The notes beneath the pieces are model-generated. The model was not told where the DNA came from, made no database searches, and worked only from the letters and a program-made list of their open reading frames with translations. A stretch of 64,000 nucleotides of DNA, from NCBI GenBank assembly GCA_030149205.1, contig JASBSB010000004.1, positions 160,058-224,057 on the forward strand, written 5' to 3'. Within the stretch, counting starts at the first letter, position 1, and each line of letters opens with the position of its first letter. Shown piece after piece: positions 27,539 through 36,721 of this stretch. This DNA comes from Candidatus Heimdallarchaeota archaeon (GTDB lineage: Archaea > Asgardarchaeota > Heimdallarchaeia > Heimdallarchaeales > Kariarchaeaceae). A program made the position numbers and the translations under genes.

Positions 27539-29038
27539 TCAATCAGTTCCTATCACAGGTTCCTTTTCAGAATTTATTGACGGTTCTTTTTTAAGAGTAT
27601 GGCTTGGGAGTTTTAAAATTCCAAAAACCAACCCAGCAACAAGTAGAAGTTCAAACAACACGAACCCCACCAATAATGCAAGATCAGCGTTATGAATTAC
27701 CCCTAAGAAATTCAATAAAGCAAAGAATCCAATGAAGAGACCACCTCCTAAGATCCCTATAATTTCACCTGAAGCTATTACAAAGTGGTATCCGGACATG
27801 ACATGGCCATCCTCCTTCTCACCATCCTTAGCAGTCTCTCCTAATGAACCCATTAAGACGGGTATAAAGGCTGAAAAGAAGAAAATAGATGGAACTAATG
27901 ACAATAAGAAAGGAATATTGCTAATTATCGATGCTTGTTTTGACAATAACCCTGCTCGGTAAAAGGGGAAGCCCACAGCTAAACCAATCACTAAAAATAT
28001 GGGGGACCCAAATAAGCCAATCTTCATAGTTCTAAACTTATCATGACGATCAGCGTACCATCCCCAAAGTGGAGCAGGTAGAGCAAGTGCAACAAGAATG
28101 AACATTATAGGCAAGATAGCCTCCAAACCTCTTGAATTTGAATGGGCATTTGAGGATCCTGCAACCCTAAATGCAACACTTGGTCCCCAAACGGATGCAG
28201 AACCAATCAATGCAGCGATAGAAATCCAAGGTAGTAAAAGATGTCTTCTATCTTTTTCCATCATGACTGAGTATGCAATCTTCATATCTTTTTTAAGGGA
28301 AAATTTGTTTGGAACATCCTTTTTAGGAATATCTTCAATTCCCCAGTAAATCAAAAGAGTTGCTATTAATAATAGAACTGCCAAAGGAAGATAAGTGGCT
28401 GAAATAAGTTCTGATTGCACTGTGAGGTTTTTTGTCCCATCAACACCAAACGCAACCCACAGTAGTCCGCCAAGAATCATTCCTCCTGCCCTACCATATA
28501 ATATTGCATTATCATAATAGGACATATGTAAAGTTCGGTTGCTAAGATCGGAGTGGTGATTGATAAAACCTAATGTAGGAGCAACTTTTGCCGCAGCAAA
28601 AATTCCATGAATAAAGTGTATCAATGCTAAAAAGGCAGTTAACATCAGGATTCCTGTGTAAGGGTGAGCTTGATAACTAAACCTGTATACTATTGATGCC
28701 GGAGTGTATAATAAAACAACAAACATGGAACCAAAGGTTGCCCATAATACAACAGGTCTTGCACCTATACGATCTGATTTGTTTCCGTAGTAACCGGTAA
28801 GCATAATTTCAGCTATCAGATAAGTGATAGCGGCAAATGAGGTCAAAAGAATTGATTCCACACTAGAATGTGCAGCTACACCTAATGAAAGCTCAATTCC
28901 CCAGACCAGCGTCCAATCAAAAATTACTAAGATTGCACCAAACCCGACACGCAGTAAAAAGGTTGCAATTATGAGCAACCAAATCTGAGTTGAGATGGGA
29001 GTTTTATGATGTGCGACCTCAGCGTTAACTGTAGCCAT
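27539..29038 (-). CDS. MFS transporter
   Basis: A 499-residue membrane protein with about 12 helices. The MFS loop 2-3 motif appears as GYYGNKSDRIGARPVV (near 85-100), and its second-half counterpart as GWYADRHDKFRTM (near 325). The central cytosolic loop (near 245-265) is short. The substrate is unknown. An ATG at 29050 is in frame, but the TATA box GTATAAAT (plus-strand positions 29061-29068) is centred 26.5 nt upstream of the ATG at 29038 and only 14 nt from the other, so I prefer the shorter protein beginning MATVNAEV. Confidence 0.85.
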   Translation of the reverse strand: MATVNAEVAHHKTPISTQIWLLIIATFLLRVGFGAILVIFDWTLVWGIELSLGVAAHSSVESILLTSFAAITYLIAEIMLTGYYGNKSDRIGARPVVLWATFGSMFVVLLYTPASIVYRFSYQAHPYTGILMLTAFLALIHFIHGIFAAAKVAPTLGFINHHSDLSNRTLHMSYYDNAILYGRAGGMILGGLLWVAFGVDGTKNLTVQSELISATYLPLAVLLLIATLLIYWGIEDIPKKDVPNKFSLKKDMKIAYSVMMEKDRRHLLLPWISIAALIGSASVWGPSVAFRVAGSSNAHSNSRGLEAILPIMFILVALALPAPLWGWYADRHDKFRTMKIGLFGSPIFLVIGLAVGFPFYRAGLLSKQASIISNIPFLLSLVPSIFFFSAFIPVLMGSLGETAKDGEKEDGHVMSGYHFVIASGEIIGILGGGLFIGFFALLNFLGVIHNADLALLVGFVLFELLLVAGLVFGILKLPSHTLKKEPSINSEKEPVIGTD

Positions 29039-29060
29039 AATTCCTCTCATTTTTGTTCAT

Positions 29061-29068
29061 ATTTATAC
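29061..29068 (-). promoter_or_regulatory. TATA box deciding the MFS gene start
   Basis: GTATAAAT on the minus strand sits 26.5 nt (centre) upstream of the ATG at 29038. The in-frame ATG at 29050 would fall upstream of the expected transcription start. Confidence 0.5.
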
Positions 29069-29132
29069 ATCACTATAAAGATTGAAGGAAAAACTTGAAA
29101 TTAAATTTTATCTTGTTTTAATAACTGATATT

Positions 29133-31460
29133 TTAGATTTCTTTAGTCTCATCAATAAATGAGAGAGGGAGTGATACCATTAATGGATACATTTGGATCA
29201 TCGAAATTATTGGATCTACATACCTAATAATAGGTAAAGCAAAGTTATCATCCTGCCAAAAATATGGATGAGTGGCATATCCAATCAAACCGATACTCTG
29301 AAATTTAACAATATCAACTAAGGGTGGTAGAGGTTCTGCTTTATCAATTTTACCAGTTTCCAAATTCCAAAACAACATACCAATTTGAATTGAAAGTTCC
29401 CCCAAATACTTTTTTATAGCAGTGGTATCTGAAAACTCTTCCTTTTCATTTTCTTCCATTACCATGCCTTCAAAATGTATCATTTGGTTATAGTAATCTT
29501 TAGAAACAGAAGAACTGAATGTCCATGATCCTTTAAGTGGATCTAATATATGTTTAAACAGTTTTGTTCTAATTTTAGATTGTTCCGTGTATAATTCAGA
29601 GTGAAGTAATTTCTCTAATGCTGGTAATTTATCTATGTTAAATCTTAAGAATTTGTTTGGTTTAAATTCTTTACTCAAATGAAAATCAGAAGATCCTTTG
29701 TTGATTAAATATTCAATATAAGTTAGATTGATCATATAGGGAATAGCTTTATTTTGTTGATTTCTAGTGAAATTAAACTGAATAACATAAGTGTGAAAAT
29801 ATACTACAATTGGACCTAGAATTAATATAGAGTCGGCCTTATGTTTTTCAAACTTATATAAAAAACTAAACCAATTCACTAAAAACTTTAAAATTATTTC
29901 AGATATTTCAAAATAGCCTATAAGATAATCTGGGATCAAGTCTCCAAAGTTATCAATATCAACCAAATATAACATTCTCGTTAAAGGGAATAAGATCAAC
30001 GATTCAAATTGTTCATCAAAATTTTGAGAATTTAAAATCAATTTAAAATGCTCCTCAAATGGATATTGGTTTAAGAATATCTGTAGAATTAACTCAAACG
30101 AACTCTTTACCTCTGATGATTGTATTTCAATTAGTTCAAGGATATTCGAAAATAAATCTGGATCAAAAAATTTTGGCTGTCTAATCAAAAACAATGAATC
30201 TAGATATATTCTACGGAGGTAGTTCACAAAAATAGATTGAAATTTGATTCTCCTTGAAAGCTCATTAATAAAATTGGGATCTGAAATATCTATTTCAAAG
30301 TTCTGTGACACATAAGTCCTACTAAGCTTTATATTAAAATCAACTAGTAAATTTAATACTTCATTCCATCTATTCAATATTTCTGTGACAGCTTGTGATG
30401 ATAATAATTTGTCAATTAACCTAATAAATGAAAATATACCTTGCATTATAATATCAAGGAACCTGATGTGAACTTTGGATTCCAAAAGAGATGAATGAAT
30501 TATTGATAATGCTCTATTTAAGGAATAAGTACCTTGAAAAGTTTCCAAAGTTCGATTTAAAAAATCTGAGAGGATATCAACCCCAATGTTATTTATTAAG
30601 AGTGAGTCAACTGTTTTTAATTCAATCATTTTAATCATAAATCGCAGTTGATCCTTGGTTTTTTCCTCAAAGGTTTTTTGAAGATCATACAAAATTTTAA
30701 TTCTTTGTTCGATTTTTGGAAGTGAGTTAAGACCAGAAATAATCAGACTTCTAATATATAAAATATTTAAACAAACCCACGCAAGATTTGAGATCTTAAG
30801 ACTTCGCAACGTTTGCTCAAAAAAATTATGAAAATAAGATAAAATTGGGGTAAACTTCTCTTGAAGCTCATAATTATAACGGTTCTCTACGAATAACATC
30901 CTCAATATTTCATTATAAATTTCAAAAATTTCCAAAATAGATATTGGAGTTGCCTCATAGATCTTTTCTGTTAAAAATTGTTTTATTTTATTTTTGTTGA
31001 CATAGTTTGATTGTTTTGTACTCATTAAAAACTCTTCAACTAGTTTATAATCTTTAAATGAAGGTTTTTCAAAAACCAATGTTCTTAAAGCCTCTCGAAA
31101 TCCTTCATCAATTTCAAACTTGGGAATGTTCCACCTGCTTGGTAACTTTTTGTTTATTAAAGTTAAACAATTATTGATATAATTAATTTCGAGCAAATCA
31201 GAGTTTGCAAAAAGTAAATGTCTTAAAAAGTCTCCTACAACATCTAATTCCTCATTAATAAGAGAGGTCGAAAGTAAATGATCCTGAAGAATGGTTTGCA
31301 ACTGATTTTTTATACGGTTTTCTTCTGATTCAGTTTTCAATAAATCAATTATACCTTCCAATTTAGATATGTGAATTAAGCCTCTTGTTGGGTATTCATA
31401 CCTGTTCAAATCCACTTTGTTCTCAACATATTGTATTATTGGACAACGAAGAAACACCAA
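29133..31460 (-). CDS. Large all-helical protein of unknown function
   Basis: A 775-residue protein that I do not recognise. It is almost wholly alpha-helical, rich in Leu, Ile, Phe, Lys and Glu, with regular helices of 15-25 residues but no membrane-length hydrophobic run and no signal peptide. This suggests a soluble helical solenoid of HEAT or TPR character, though no clean repeat is readable by eye. The last 100 residues differ, with Trp/Pro-containing loops (GLIGYATHPYFWQDDN). It is divergent from the Rab-like GTPase gene, starts 171 nt apart, which raises the possibility of a GTPase-linked scaffold. The start (TTG 31460 or GTG 31457) is uncertain. Confidence 0.5.
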   Translation of the reverse strand: MVFLRCPIIQYVENKVDLNRYEYPTRGLIHISKLEGIIDLLKTESEENRIKNQLQTILQDHLLSTSLINEELDVVGDFLRHLLFANSDLLEINYINNCLTLINKKLPSRWNIPKFEIDEGFREALRTLVFEKPSFKDYKLVEEFLMSTKQSNYVNKNKIKQFLTEKIYEATPISILEIFEIYNEILRMLFVENRYNYELQEKFTPILSYFHNFFEQTLRSLKISNLAWVCLNILYIRSLIISGLNSLPKIEQRIKILYDLQKTFEEKTKDQLRFMIKMIELKTVDSLLINNIGVDILSDFLNRTLETFQGTYSLNRALSIIHSSLLESKVHIRFLDIIMQGIFSFIRLIDKLLSSQAVTEILNRWNEVLNLLVDFNIKLSRTYVSQNFEIDISDPNFINELSRRIKFQSIFVNYLRRIYLDSLFLIRQPKFFDPDLFSNILELIEIQSSEVKSSFELILQIFLNQYPFEEHFKLILNSQNFDEQFESLILFPLTRMLYLVDIDNFGDLIPDYLIGYFEISEIILKFLVNWFSFLYKFEKHKADSILILGPIVVYFHTYVIQFNFTRNQQNKAIPYMINLTYIEYLINKGSSDFHLSKEFKPNKFLRFNIDKLPALEKLLHSELYTEQSKIRTKLFKHILDPLKGSWTFSSSVSKDYYNQMIHFEGMVMEENEKEEFSDTTAIKKYLGELSIQIGMLFWNLETGKIDKAEPLPPLVDIVKFQSIGLIGYATHPYFWQDDNFALPIIRYVDPIISMIQMYPLMVSLPLSFIDETKEI

Positions 31461-31603
31461 AGAACAAATTTCATATAACTATAAAAAAATTTTGGGAATT
31501 TTGAGTGTTAAAATCTGGTTTTTAGTTATTATTGATTGCGTCAATAAATACTATTAGAATTACCCATCCAATTTAACAAATAATCTAATGAAAAAGAAAG
31601 AAC

Positions 31604-31611
31604 TCTTAAAC
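31604..31611 (+). promoter_or_regulatory. TATA box of the small GTPase gene
   Basis: TCTTAAAC is centred about 25 nt upstream of the GTG at 31632. This supports the GTG as a leaderless start. Confidence 0.45.
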
Positions 31612-31631
31612 TTAGTTTGTTATGAAACCTT

Positions 31632-32192
31632 GTGAACTCTTCTGAAAATTCAGAAAATTTAACTGCAAAAGCGGTTATAATTGGTGATCCTGCTGTTGGT
31701 AAAACTTCAATAAAAAAAAGATATTTTGGGACTGGATTTCATGAAGAATATATAATGACCCTTGGGGCAGGTTTTTCCGTTAAGAAAATTCATCTCGATG
31801 ATAATCGAGTATTAAAATTAAATGTATGGGATCTTGCTGGTCAGGAATCTTTCAATCAAGTTCGACCGGTATTTTATAAAGGAACCTCTGCACTTATTTT
31901 GGTCTTTGACCTTACAAACCAAGATTCATTTCAAAACTTAGAAAAATGGGTTACAGAATTTTGGAGTCACTCCGGAAGTCCAAACAATATCCCAGTAATA
32001 CTTGTTGGAAACAAGTTAGATCTTCTTTCAAAGGAACCTAAAATGGAGGATTATAAAGAATTTTGGAAAAAATTTCAATCGATTCATCCTCAATTTTCAG
32101 GTGGAAAGCTCTCGATTTTTACCTCTGCCAAAACTGGAGTAAATATTAATGAAATGTTTGATAAACTAAAATCTATGATGAAATTAGATTAG
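31632..32192 (+). CDS. Rab/Ras-like small GTPase
   Basis: A 186-residue small GTPase of the Ras superfamily, closest to Rab by motif. All G boxes are present: G1 GDPAVGKT (18-25), G2 Thr43, G3 WDLAGQE (66-72) with the catalytic glutamine, G4 NKLD (127-130) and G5 TSAK (164-167). The effector-side YFGTGFHEEYIMTLGAGFSVKK has the Rab-like TxGxxF pattern. The C-terminus (KLKSMMKLD) has no cysteine, so it cannot be prenylated like eukaryotic Rabs. Eukaryote-like GTPases of this kind are numerous in Asgard archaea. It would act as a GTP-controlled switch, perhaps with the longin-domain proteins encoded in this window. Start GTG 31632. Confidence 0.93.
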   Translation: MNSSENSENLTAKAVIIGDPAVGKTSIKKRYFGTGFHEEYIMTLGAGFSVKKIHLDDNRVLKLNVWDLAGQESFNQVRPVFYKGTSALILVFDLTNQDSFQNLEKWVTEFWSHSGSPNNIPVILVGNKLDLLSKEPKMEDYKEFWKKFQSIHPQFSGGKLSIFTSAKTGVNINEMFDKLKSMMKLD

Positions 32193-32947
32193 TCGTTTTT
32201 TATTGATCTTTTGTAAATTTCTCGTTTTGGTATTTTTTTCAAAGAGCTCCATAAGTGAATGACTGACTGGCCATCAACATAAATTAAATTATTGTCTTCC
32301 GCATAGGATATAGCCTTCTCAATGCTTAAGGCTTTATTAGTCTCAGAATCAAGCATTTCACAGACGGTGATTGACATTGAATTCTTAGTTAGATCACATA
32401 AAGCAAGACCAAGTTCTGTGTGTCCAAGTCGAGAACGTAACAACCCATTTGCACCTCGAAGCAGGGGGACATGCCCTGGAATTCTAAATGTTTCACCCCA
32501 AAGATCCATTAAGTCTATTTTTGAGACAGGTTCACTCTGAAACAATCGAGTTATCCTTCCGACCTCAGATATAGTTAGAGACCTATCTATGTCCGTAATT
32601 CCGGTGAATGATTTTGTATGGTTGATACTAACAGAGAAAGATGACTTTGCACCATAAGGTAGTTGATGGTTATTCATCCTTCTTATAGTTGGAAAAAGTG
32701 AGGAAATTCTTTTGTAAATAATATCCATAAATGGAAGTTCTAAAACCCTGCATAATTCATCGGGGATTGCACAACAAATTAGGCCCCCTGCATCATTACG
32801 CATCTGTGCTACAATTTGAGGAGATACATGTTCAGAAGGCATGATCATGTCAATCTCTCCCTCCCTATTGTCATCGTCATAAAGAAGTATGGGTTTTCCC
32901 TGTGCCCAAGAATCTTTTATTCCTTTTAATGATTCAAAAATATTCAT
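32189..32947 (-). CDS. ribB: 3,4-dihydroxy-2-butanone 4-phosphate synthase
   Basis: A 252-residue enzyme that turns ribulose 5-phosphate into dihydroxybutanone phosphate and formate, feeding the xylene-ring half of riboflavin. The signature YDDDNREGEIDMIMPSE is at about 23-39, SISINHTKSFTGI-like substrate loop near 105, and the metal/catalytic HTELGLALCDL near 176. It is stand-alone, with no GTP cyclohydrolase II fused to its C-terminus, as usual in archaea. It overlaps the end of the GTPase gene by 4 nt, tail to tail. The other riboflavin genes lie at 41.4-46.2 kb. Confidence 0.93.
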   Translation of the reverse strand: MNIFESLKGIKDSWAQGKPILLYDDDNREGEIDMIMPSEHVSPQIVAQMRNDAGGLICCAIPDELCRVLELPFMDIIYKRISSLFPTIRRMNNHQLPYGAKSSFSVSINHTKSFTGITDIDRSLTISEVGRITRLFQSEPVSKIDLMDLWGETFRIPGHVPLLRGANGLLRSRLGHTELGLALCDLTKNSMSITVCEMLDSETNKALSIEKAISYAEDNNLIYVDGQSVIHLWSSLKKIPKREIYKRSIKND

Positions 32948-33037
32948 TGATTAATAGCTATTGTGAGACAATCTTTATTAATTTTTGATTCTTTAACAAA
33001 TTATTATTTCAATAAACTGCAATTATGAAGCGAAGAG

Positions 33038-33045
33038 TATTTAAA
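33038..33045 (+). promoter_or_regulatory. Strong TATA box and 45-nt leader of the recombinase gene
   Basis: TATTTAAA, followed by AGGGGG, predicts a transcript start near 33068, about 45 nt before the ATG at 33112. The leader contains two tiny open frames, 33088-33099 (3 codons plus stop) and 33096-33122 (8 codons plus stop), the second running across the gene's start. Most genes nearby are leaderless, so a leader is unusual here. Confidence 0.45.
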
Positions 33046-33111
33046 GGGGGATGACTTTCCTATTCTGTAGGTAGTCCTGTATTTCTTATGGGTTCATGAA
33101 GGGTTTAATAT

Positions 33112-34104
33112 ATGGTATTTAGAGAGGAACAAAAAGATATATTCATCAATAATTTTTTAGCATACATGGAGATTGAAAAAGGAGCGTCAAAAAATACCAT
33201 CCGTGGCTATGCACATGACTTATACTCTTTAACTGAATTTCTGTATGCCCATAAGTATATACATTCAAAAGAAATCATAGAGTGGGGAAACATTTCAATT
33301 TTTCATTTAAGAGGATTTTTAGCTTATCTCCATACGCAGAAAGCAAACAAAGCTTCTAGTATTCATAGAAGAGTTTGTTCACTTAAAGGGTTCTTTAAAT
33401 TTTTAGAGGCTAACAATGCCATTGAGAGTGACCCTGCTAAGGATCTTTCATATCCTAAAAGAGCAAAATCACTACCCAAATTTCTTCCAACAACAGATAT
33501 GCAGTCCCTATTGGATATAGAAGCAAAAACGAAACTTCACAAAACAATTATGGAGGTACTATACTCCACTGGAGCGAGATGTAATGAAGTTCGAAATATG
33601 AATTTAGTTGATATAGAATTTGGTTTCAAAGATTTCATTAATGATACTGGAGAGACAATTAAGGTGTCAACCGGACAAATAATTATACGTGGAGGAAAAG
33701 GAGGAAAAGATAGGTTAGTACTTTTGACCCCTAGGGCTGCAAATATCCTTAAAGATTACATTAATACAGAAAGAAATTTGATGATCCAGAGAGCTAAGGA
33801 TAAATTTGGGTCTGTAAATGCCGATACAGAAGAAGCTCTCTTTCTAAGCAATAGAGGTAAAAGAGTAGCAAATAGGACAATCCAACACTTCATATCAAAG
33901 CTCTCAAAAGAAGCAGGAGTTAGACACACCACCCCACACATGATTCGGCACTCATTTGCATCTCATTTAGTAATGAATAAAACAAACATCAGAGCTATCC
34001 AACAATTATTGGGTCATGCATCATTAGATACTACCCAAATATATGCAAACATAACACCAGACTATCTAAGATCAGAATTTGATGGTAATTTACCAATAAA
34101 GTGA
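33112..34104 (+). CDS. xerA: Tyrosine recombinase, XerA/XerC/D type
   Basis: A 330-residue integrase-family recombinase. The N-terminal SAM-like domain (about 1-100) includes EKGASKNTIRGYAHDL. The catalytic domain has Arg near 156 (TGARCNEV), Lys in the beta-hairpin GGKGGKDRLV, HMIRH near 276-280, LGHASLDTTQ and nucleophile Tyr near 311 (QIYAN). It probably resolves chromosome dimers, as archaeal XerA does at dif. No element boundaries or integration hallmarks flank it, and the base composition matches its neighbours, so a phage integrase is less likely. An in-frame TAA just upstream fixes ATG 33112 as the earliest start. Confidence 0.9.
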   Translation: MVFREEQKDIFINNFLAYMEIEKGASKNTIRGYAHDLYSLTEFLYAHKYIHSKEIIEWGNISIFHLRGFLAYLHTQKANKASSIHRRVCSLKGFFKFLEANNAIESDPAKDLSYPKRAKSLPKFLPTTDMQSLLDIEAKTKLHKTIMEVLYSTGARCNEVRNMNLVDIEFGFKDFINDTGETIKVSTGQIIIRGGKGGKDRLVLLTPRAANILKDYINTERNLMIQRAKDKFGSVNADTEEALFLSNRGKRVANRTIQHFISKLSKEAGVRHTTPHMIRHSFASHLVMNKTNIRAIQQLLGHASLDTTQIYANITPDYLRSEFDGNLPIK

Positions 34105-34226
34105 CCAATTTTCATTTTCATATCATAAATCAATAAATTAAACAATTTTCTTTATATTACGAGGATAATGTCTGACCTAGATACAAATTAATATATTAAA
34201 TTAAAGTGAGTATTAATTGAGATTTT

Positions 34227-35108
34227 ATGAGTAAAAAAACTCCAGAGATTGTACTTGATCGTACAACACTCCCTTTAACTTCTTCTGAGGTACCGGTTTC
34301 ACCACAGATGGCACAAAGAGTTACCCAAGATTTTGAGGTCAAAAGCACCTTAAAAAAGATTAAGAAAACAATAGTCGTTCAGAGTGGAAAAGGTGGGGTT
34401 GGAAAATCCACTGTAACATATAATTTGGCATTAGCATTTGCGAAAAAGGGTTATACTGTTGGAATTATGGATGCTGATGTCACAGGTCCAAGTATACCTC
34501 TCATGGCGGGGTTGGAAAACCAATATGCAAAAATCAATCAAAGAAAAATTATTCCCACCGAAATTAACGGCATTCATATTATAAGCATGGATTTACTCTT
34601 GAATCAAGAAACACCTGTAATATGGAGGGGGCCACTGAAAATAGCTGCTCTTAAACAATTTTTATCTGATGTTATGTGGCCAGAACTTGATATATTGTTT
34701 ATAGATCTTCCTCCAGGTACAAGTGATGAACCATTAACTATTGCTCAATTGTTTGAAAATGTAACTGGAACAGTCATCGTTACCACCCCACAGAAAGTTG
34801 CTACTCATGATGTACAAAAATCAATTGGTTTTGCAAATAAAGTGGGAATGCCCATAATTGGAATTATCGAAAATATGTCTGGTTTAACATGTCCACATTG
34901 TGGAGAGTTAGTTCCTGTATTCAAGATAGGTGGAGGAAAAAAAATGGCTGAAAAACTAGGATTGGTGTTTTTAGGAGCTATCCCCTTGGAACCTGAGTTG
35001 GTTATAAAATCAGATAATGGAGAAAATCTTTTGACCGAGGATAACAAATTTGCGGAGTCGTTTGATAAAATAACTGAAAAAGTTGGAAAAATGCTGCAAC
35101 TCAACTAA
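34227..35108 (+). CDS. Mrp/NBP35-family iron-sulfur carrier ATPase
   Basis: A 293-residue P-loop ATPase of the Mrp/NBP35/ApbC group, which carries and transfers Fe-S clusters to apoproteins. The deviant Walker A QSGKGGVGKST is near 55-65, with switch motifs DADVTGPSIP (near 88) and LFIDLPPGTSDEP (near 155). The cluster-binding CxxC is in LTCPHCGE (near 225). An N-terminal extension of about 45 residues lacks the four-cysteine Nbp35 site and the bacterial DUF59 domain. Its stop codon overlaps that of the convergent PLP enzyme by 3 nt. Confidence 0.92.
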   Translation: MSKKTPEIVLDRTTLPLTSSEVPVSPQMAQRVTQDFEVKSTLKKIKKTIVVQSGKGGVGKSTVTYNLALAFAKKGYTVGIMDADVTGPSIPLMAGLENQYAKINQRKIIPTEINGIHIISMDLLLNQETPVIWRGPLKIAALKQFLSDVMWPELDILFIDLPPGTSDEPLTIAQLFENVTGTVIVTTPQKVATHDVQKSIGFANKVGMPIIGIIENMSGLTCPHCGELVPVFKIGGGKKMAEKLGLVFLGAIPLEPELVIKSDNGENLLTEDNKFAESFDKITEKVGKMLQLN

Positions 35109-36307
35109 TGTTTAACAGCTTTAATTTCATCAATATCTATTTTTAAATTTTTAAAAGCATGTTCAAGGTCATCGAGTAAATCTTCAATGTCTTCTATTCC
35201 CACACTCAGCCTTACTAAACCATCTTTAATTCCTCGTTCTAATCTTTCATCTGGAGTATAAGAACCATGAGTCATTGAAGGAGGGTATTCTGCAAGACTT
35301 TCAACACCTCCTAGAGACTCTGCTAAAGTAAAATATTTCAGGTGAGATAGAAACTCATTGGCCATTTCTTTTCCACCAACAATATCAAATGAAATCATCC
35401 CTCCACCAAATTTCATTTGTTTTTTTGCAATATCTGAATTTTTGTGTGGTGAGTAGAATGGATAATAAAGCTCCTCTACATGACCTTCATCGATTTTACC
35501 TTCTAAGAACCTCATAACTTTCTCTGCATTTGAACTATGTCTTTCCATTCTAATTCCTAAGGTCTTAATCCCCCTTAGAACCAACCAACAATCAAATGGG
35601 GAAGGAACAGCGCCACCTGCATTTTGTAAAAATTTTAATCGTTCATATAACTCAGAATTATTTGTTATCAATGCACCACCAATCACATCTGAATGACCTC
35701 CAATGTATTTTGTGGTTGAATGCATTACTATGTCTATCCCCATATCTAAGGGATTTTGTAGAAATGGTGTGGCAAATGTATTATCAACGACGGAAATCAA
35801 ATTATTGGATTTACAAATGTTTGAAATGGCTTGAATGTCACTAATTTTTAGGAGTGGATTTGAAGGAGTTTCAAACCAAACCATTTTAGTTGAGGAGGTG
35901 ATGGCGTTGGTAATGTTTGTTAATTTTGTTGTGTCTACAAATGAATATGTAACTCCAAAGTTTTTCATAACTTTATCAAAGAACCTGAATGTCCCTCCAT
36001 ATACATCATCACCAACAATAACATGATCCCCCTTCTTCAGTAGTAATTGAAGGGTAGTTGTGGTTGCCGAACCAGAGGCAAAAGCTAACGCATATTTTCC
36101 ATTTTCTAAACTTGCTAAATTAGTTTCTAATATTTGTCGAGTAGGATTACCAGTTCTACTATATTCAAATCCTTTGTGGTTTCCAACTCCATCTTGTTTG
36201 AAGGTGGAAGATAAATGAATAGGAGGAACTACAGCTCCAGTTTCCTTATCTGCTTCTTGGCCTGAATGAATCGCACGGGTATTAAATTTCACAAATTTAC
36301 AAATCAT
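35105..36307 (-). CDS. Cystathionine gamma-synthase/gamma-lyase family PLP enzyme
   Basis: A 400-residue Cys/Met-metabolism PLP enzyme. Landmarks are FNTRAIHSGQ at the start, the phosphate-binding SGSATTTT (near 90), VDNTFATPFLQNPL (near 190) and the Schiff-base lysine in MHSTTKYIGGHSDVIGG (near 210). Members form or cleave cystathionine or methionine; sequence alone does not separate synthase from lyase here. The frame is open to 36382, but that would overlap the next gene upstream, so I take ATG 36307 (MICKFVKFNTRA). CTATAAAT lies about 20 nt upstream. Confidence 0.9.
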   Translation of the reverse strand: MICKFVKFNTRAIHSGQEADKETGAVVPPIHLSSTFKQDGVGNHKGFEYSRTGNPTRQILETNLASLENGKYALAFASGSATTTTLQLLLKKGDHVIVGDDVYGGTFRFFDKVMKNFGVTYSFVDTTKLTNITNAITSSTKMVWFETPSNPLLKISDIQAISNICKSNNLISVVDNTFATPFLQNPLDMGIDIVMHSTTKYIGGHSDVIGGALITNNSELYERLKFLQNAGGAVPSPFDCWLVLRGIKTLGIRMERHSSNAEKVMRFLEGKIDEGHVEELYYPFYSPHKNSDIAKKQMKFGGGMISFDIVGGKEMANEFLSHLKYFTLAESLGGVESLAEYPPSMTHGSYTPDERLERGIKDGLVRLSVGIEDIEDLLDDLEHAFKNLKIDIDEIKAVKH

Positions 36308-36335
36308 AATTTTTACATAAATATATTTATAGCAG

Positions 36336-36641
36336 TTATTTATTGAGTAATCTTTTCTTGGTGGTTTCTGCATCAAGTTCAACTTCGATTAGTTTATGGG
36401 GATTTGATGAGCCTGAAATGATTCGAATGGAGCTAGATGAGATTCCAAGTAATTTCGATAATTTGTTTATGATTTCTTTGTTTGCTTTATTTCGAAATGG
36501 AGAACTTTTTACCTCAATAACAATCTGCTGATCCAAAAATTGAATGTTAAATTTATTTTTCTGTGTCTTAACAATACAATGAAATCTCGAAAAATTTTCT
36601 TTGGTTTCCCAAATGGTATCATCTTTCAACAGATACTTCAA
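36336..36641 (-). CDS. DUF167 (YggU) family protein
   Basis: A 101-residue protein with the DUF167 pattern: a strand pair, then VIEVKSSPFRNKANKEIINKLSKLLGISSSSIRIISGSSNPHKLIEV. The P-x-x-x-x-A-N-x-x-I core and the SGxxSxxK loop are characteristic. The function is unknown across archaea and bacteria. An N-terminal extension of about 25 residues precedes the domain; the start used is TTG 36641, as no ATG is available. It is divergent from the profilin gene. Confidence 0.8.
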   Translation of the reverse strand: MKYLLKDDTIWETKENFSRFHCIVKTQKNKFNIQFLDQQIVIEVKSSPFRNKANKEIINKLSKLLGISSSSIRIISGSSNPHKLIEVELDAETTKKRLLNK

Positions 36642-36685
36642 AGATGAATAGATTTTTCAAATTATCGTAAGAAACATCGAAAAGG

Positions 36686-36693
36686 CTTATAAC
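36686..36693 (+). promoter_or_regulatory. TATA box of the profilin gene
   Basis: CTTATAAC, preceded by GAAAAGG as BRE candidate, predicts a transcript start near 36716. The in-frame ATG at 36701 would lie upstream of it, so translation should begin at ATG 36722, or GTG 36713 if the transcript is leaderless. Confidence 0.5.
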
Positions 36694-36721
36694 TGTTAAG
36701 ATGTTGTGTTATGTGAGTACA

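Noticed and set aside
33112..34104. Tyrosine recombinase as evidence of an integrated element
   Set aside because: No att repeats, tRNA gene, phage or plasmid genes flank it, and composition matches the surroundings; a chromosomal XerA is simpler.
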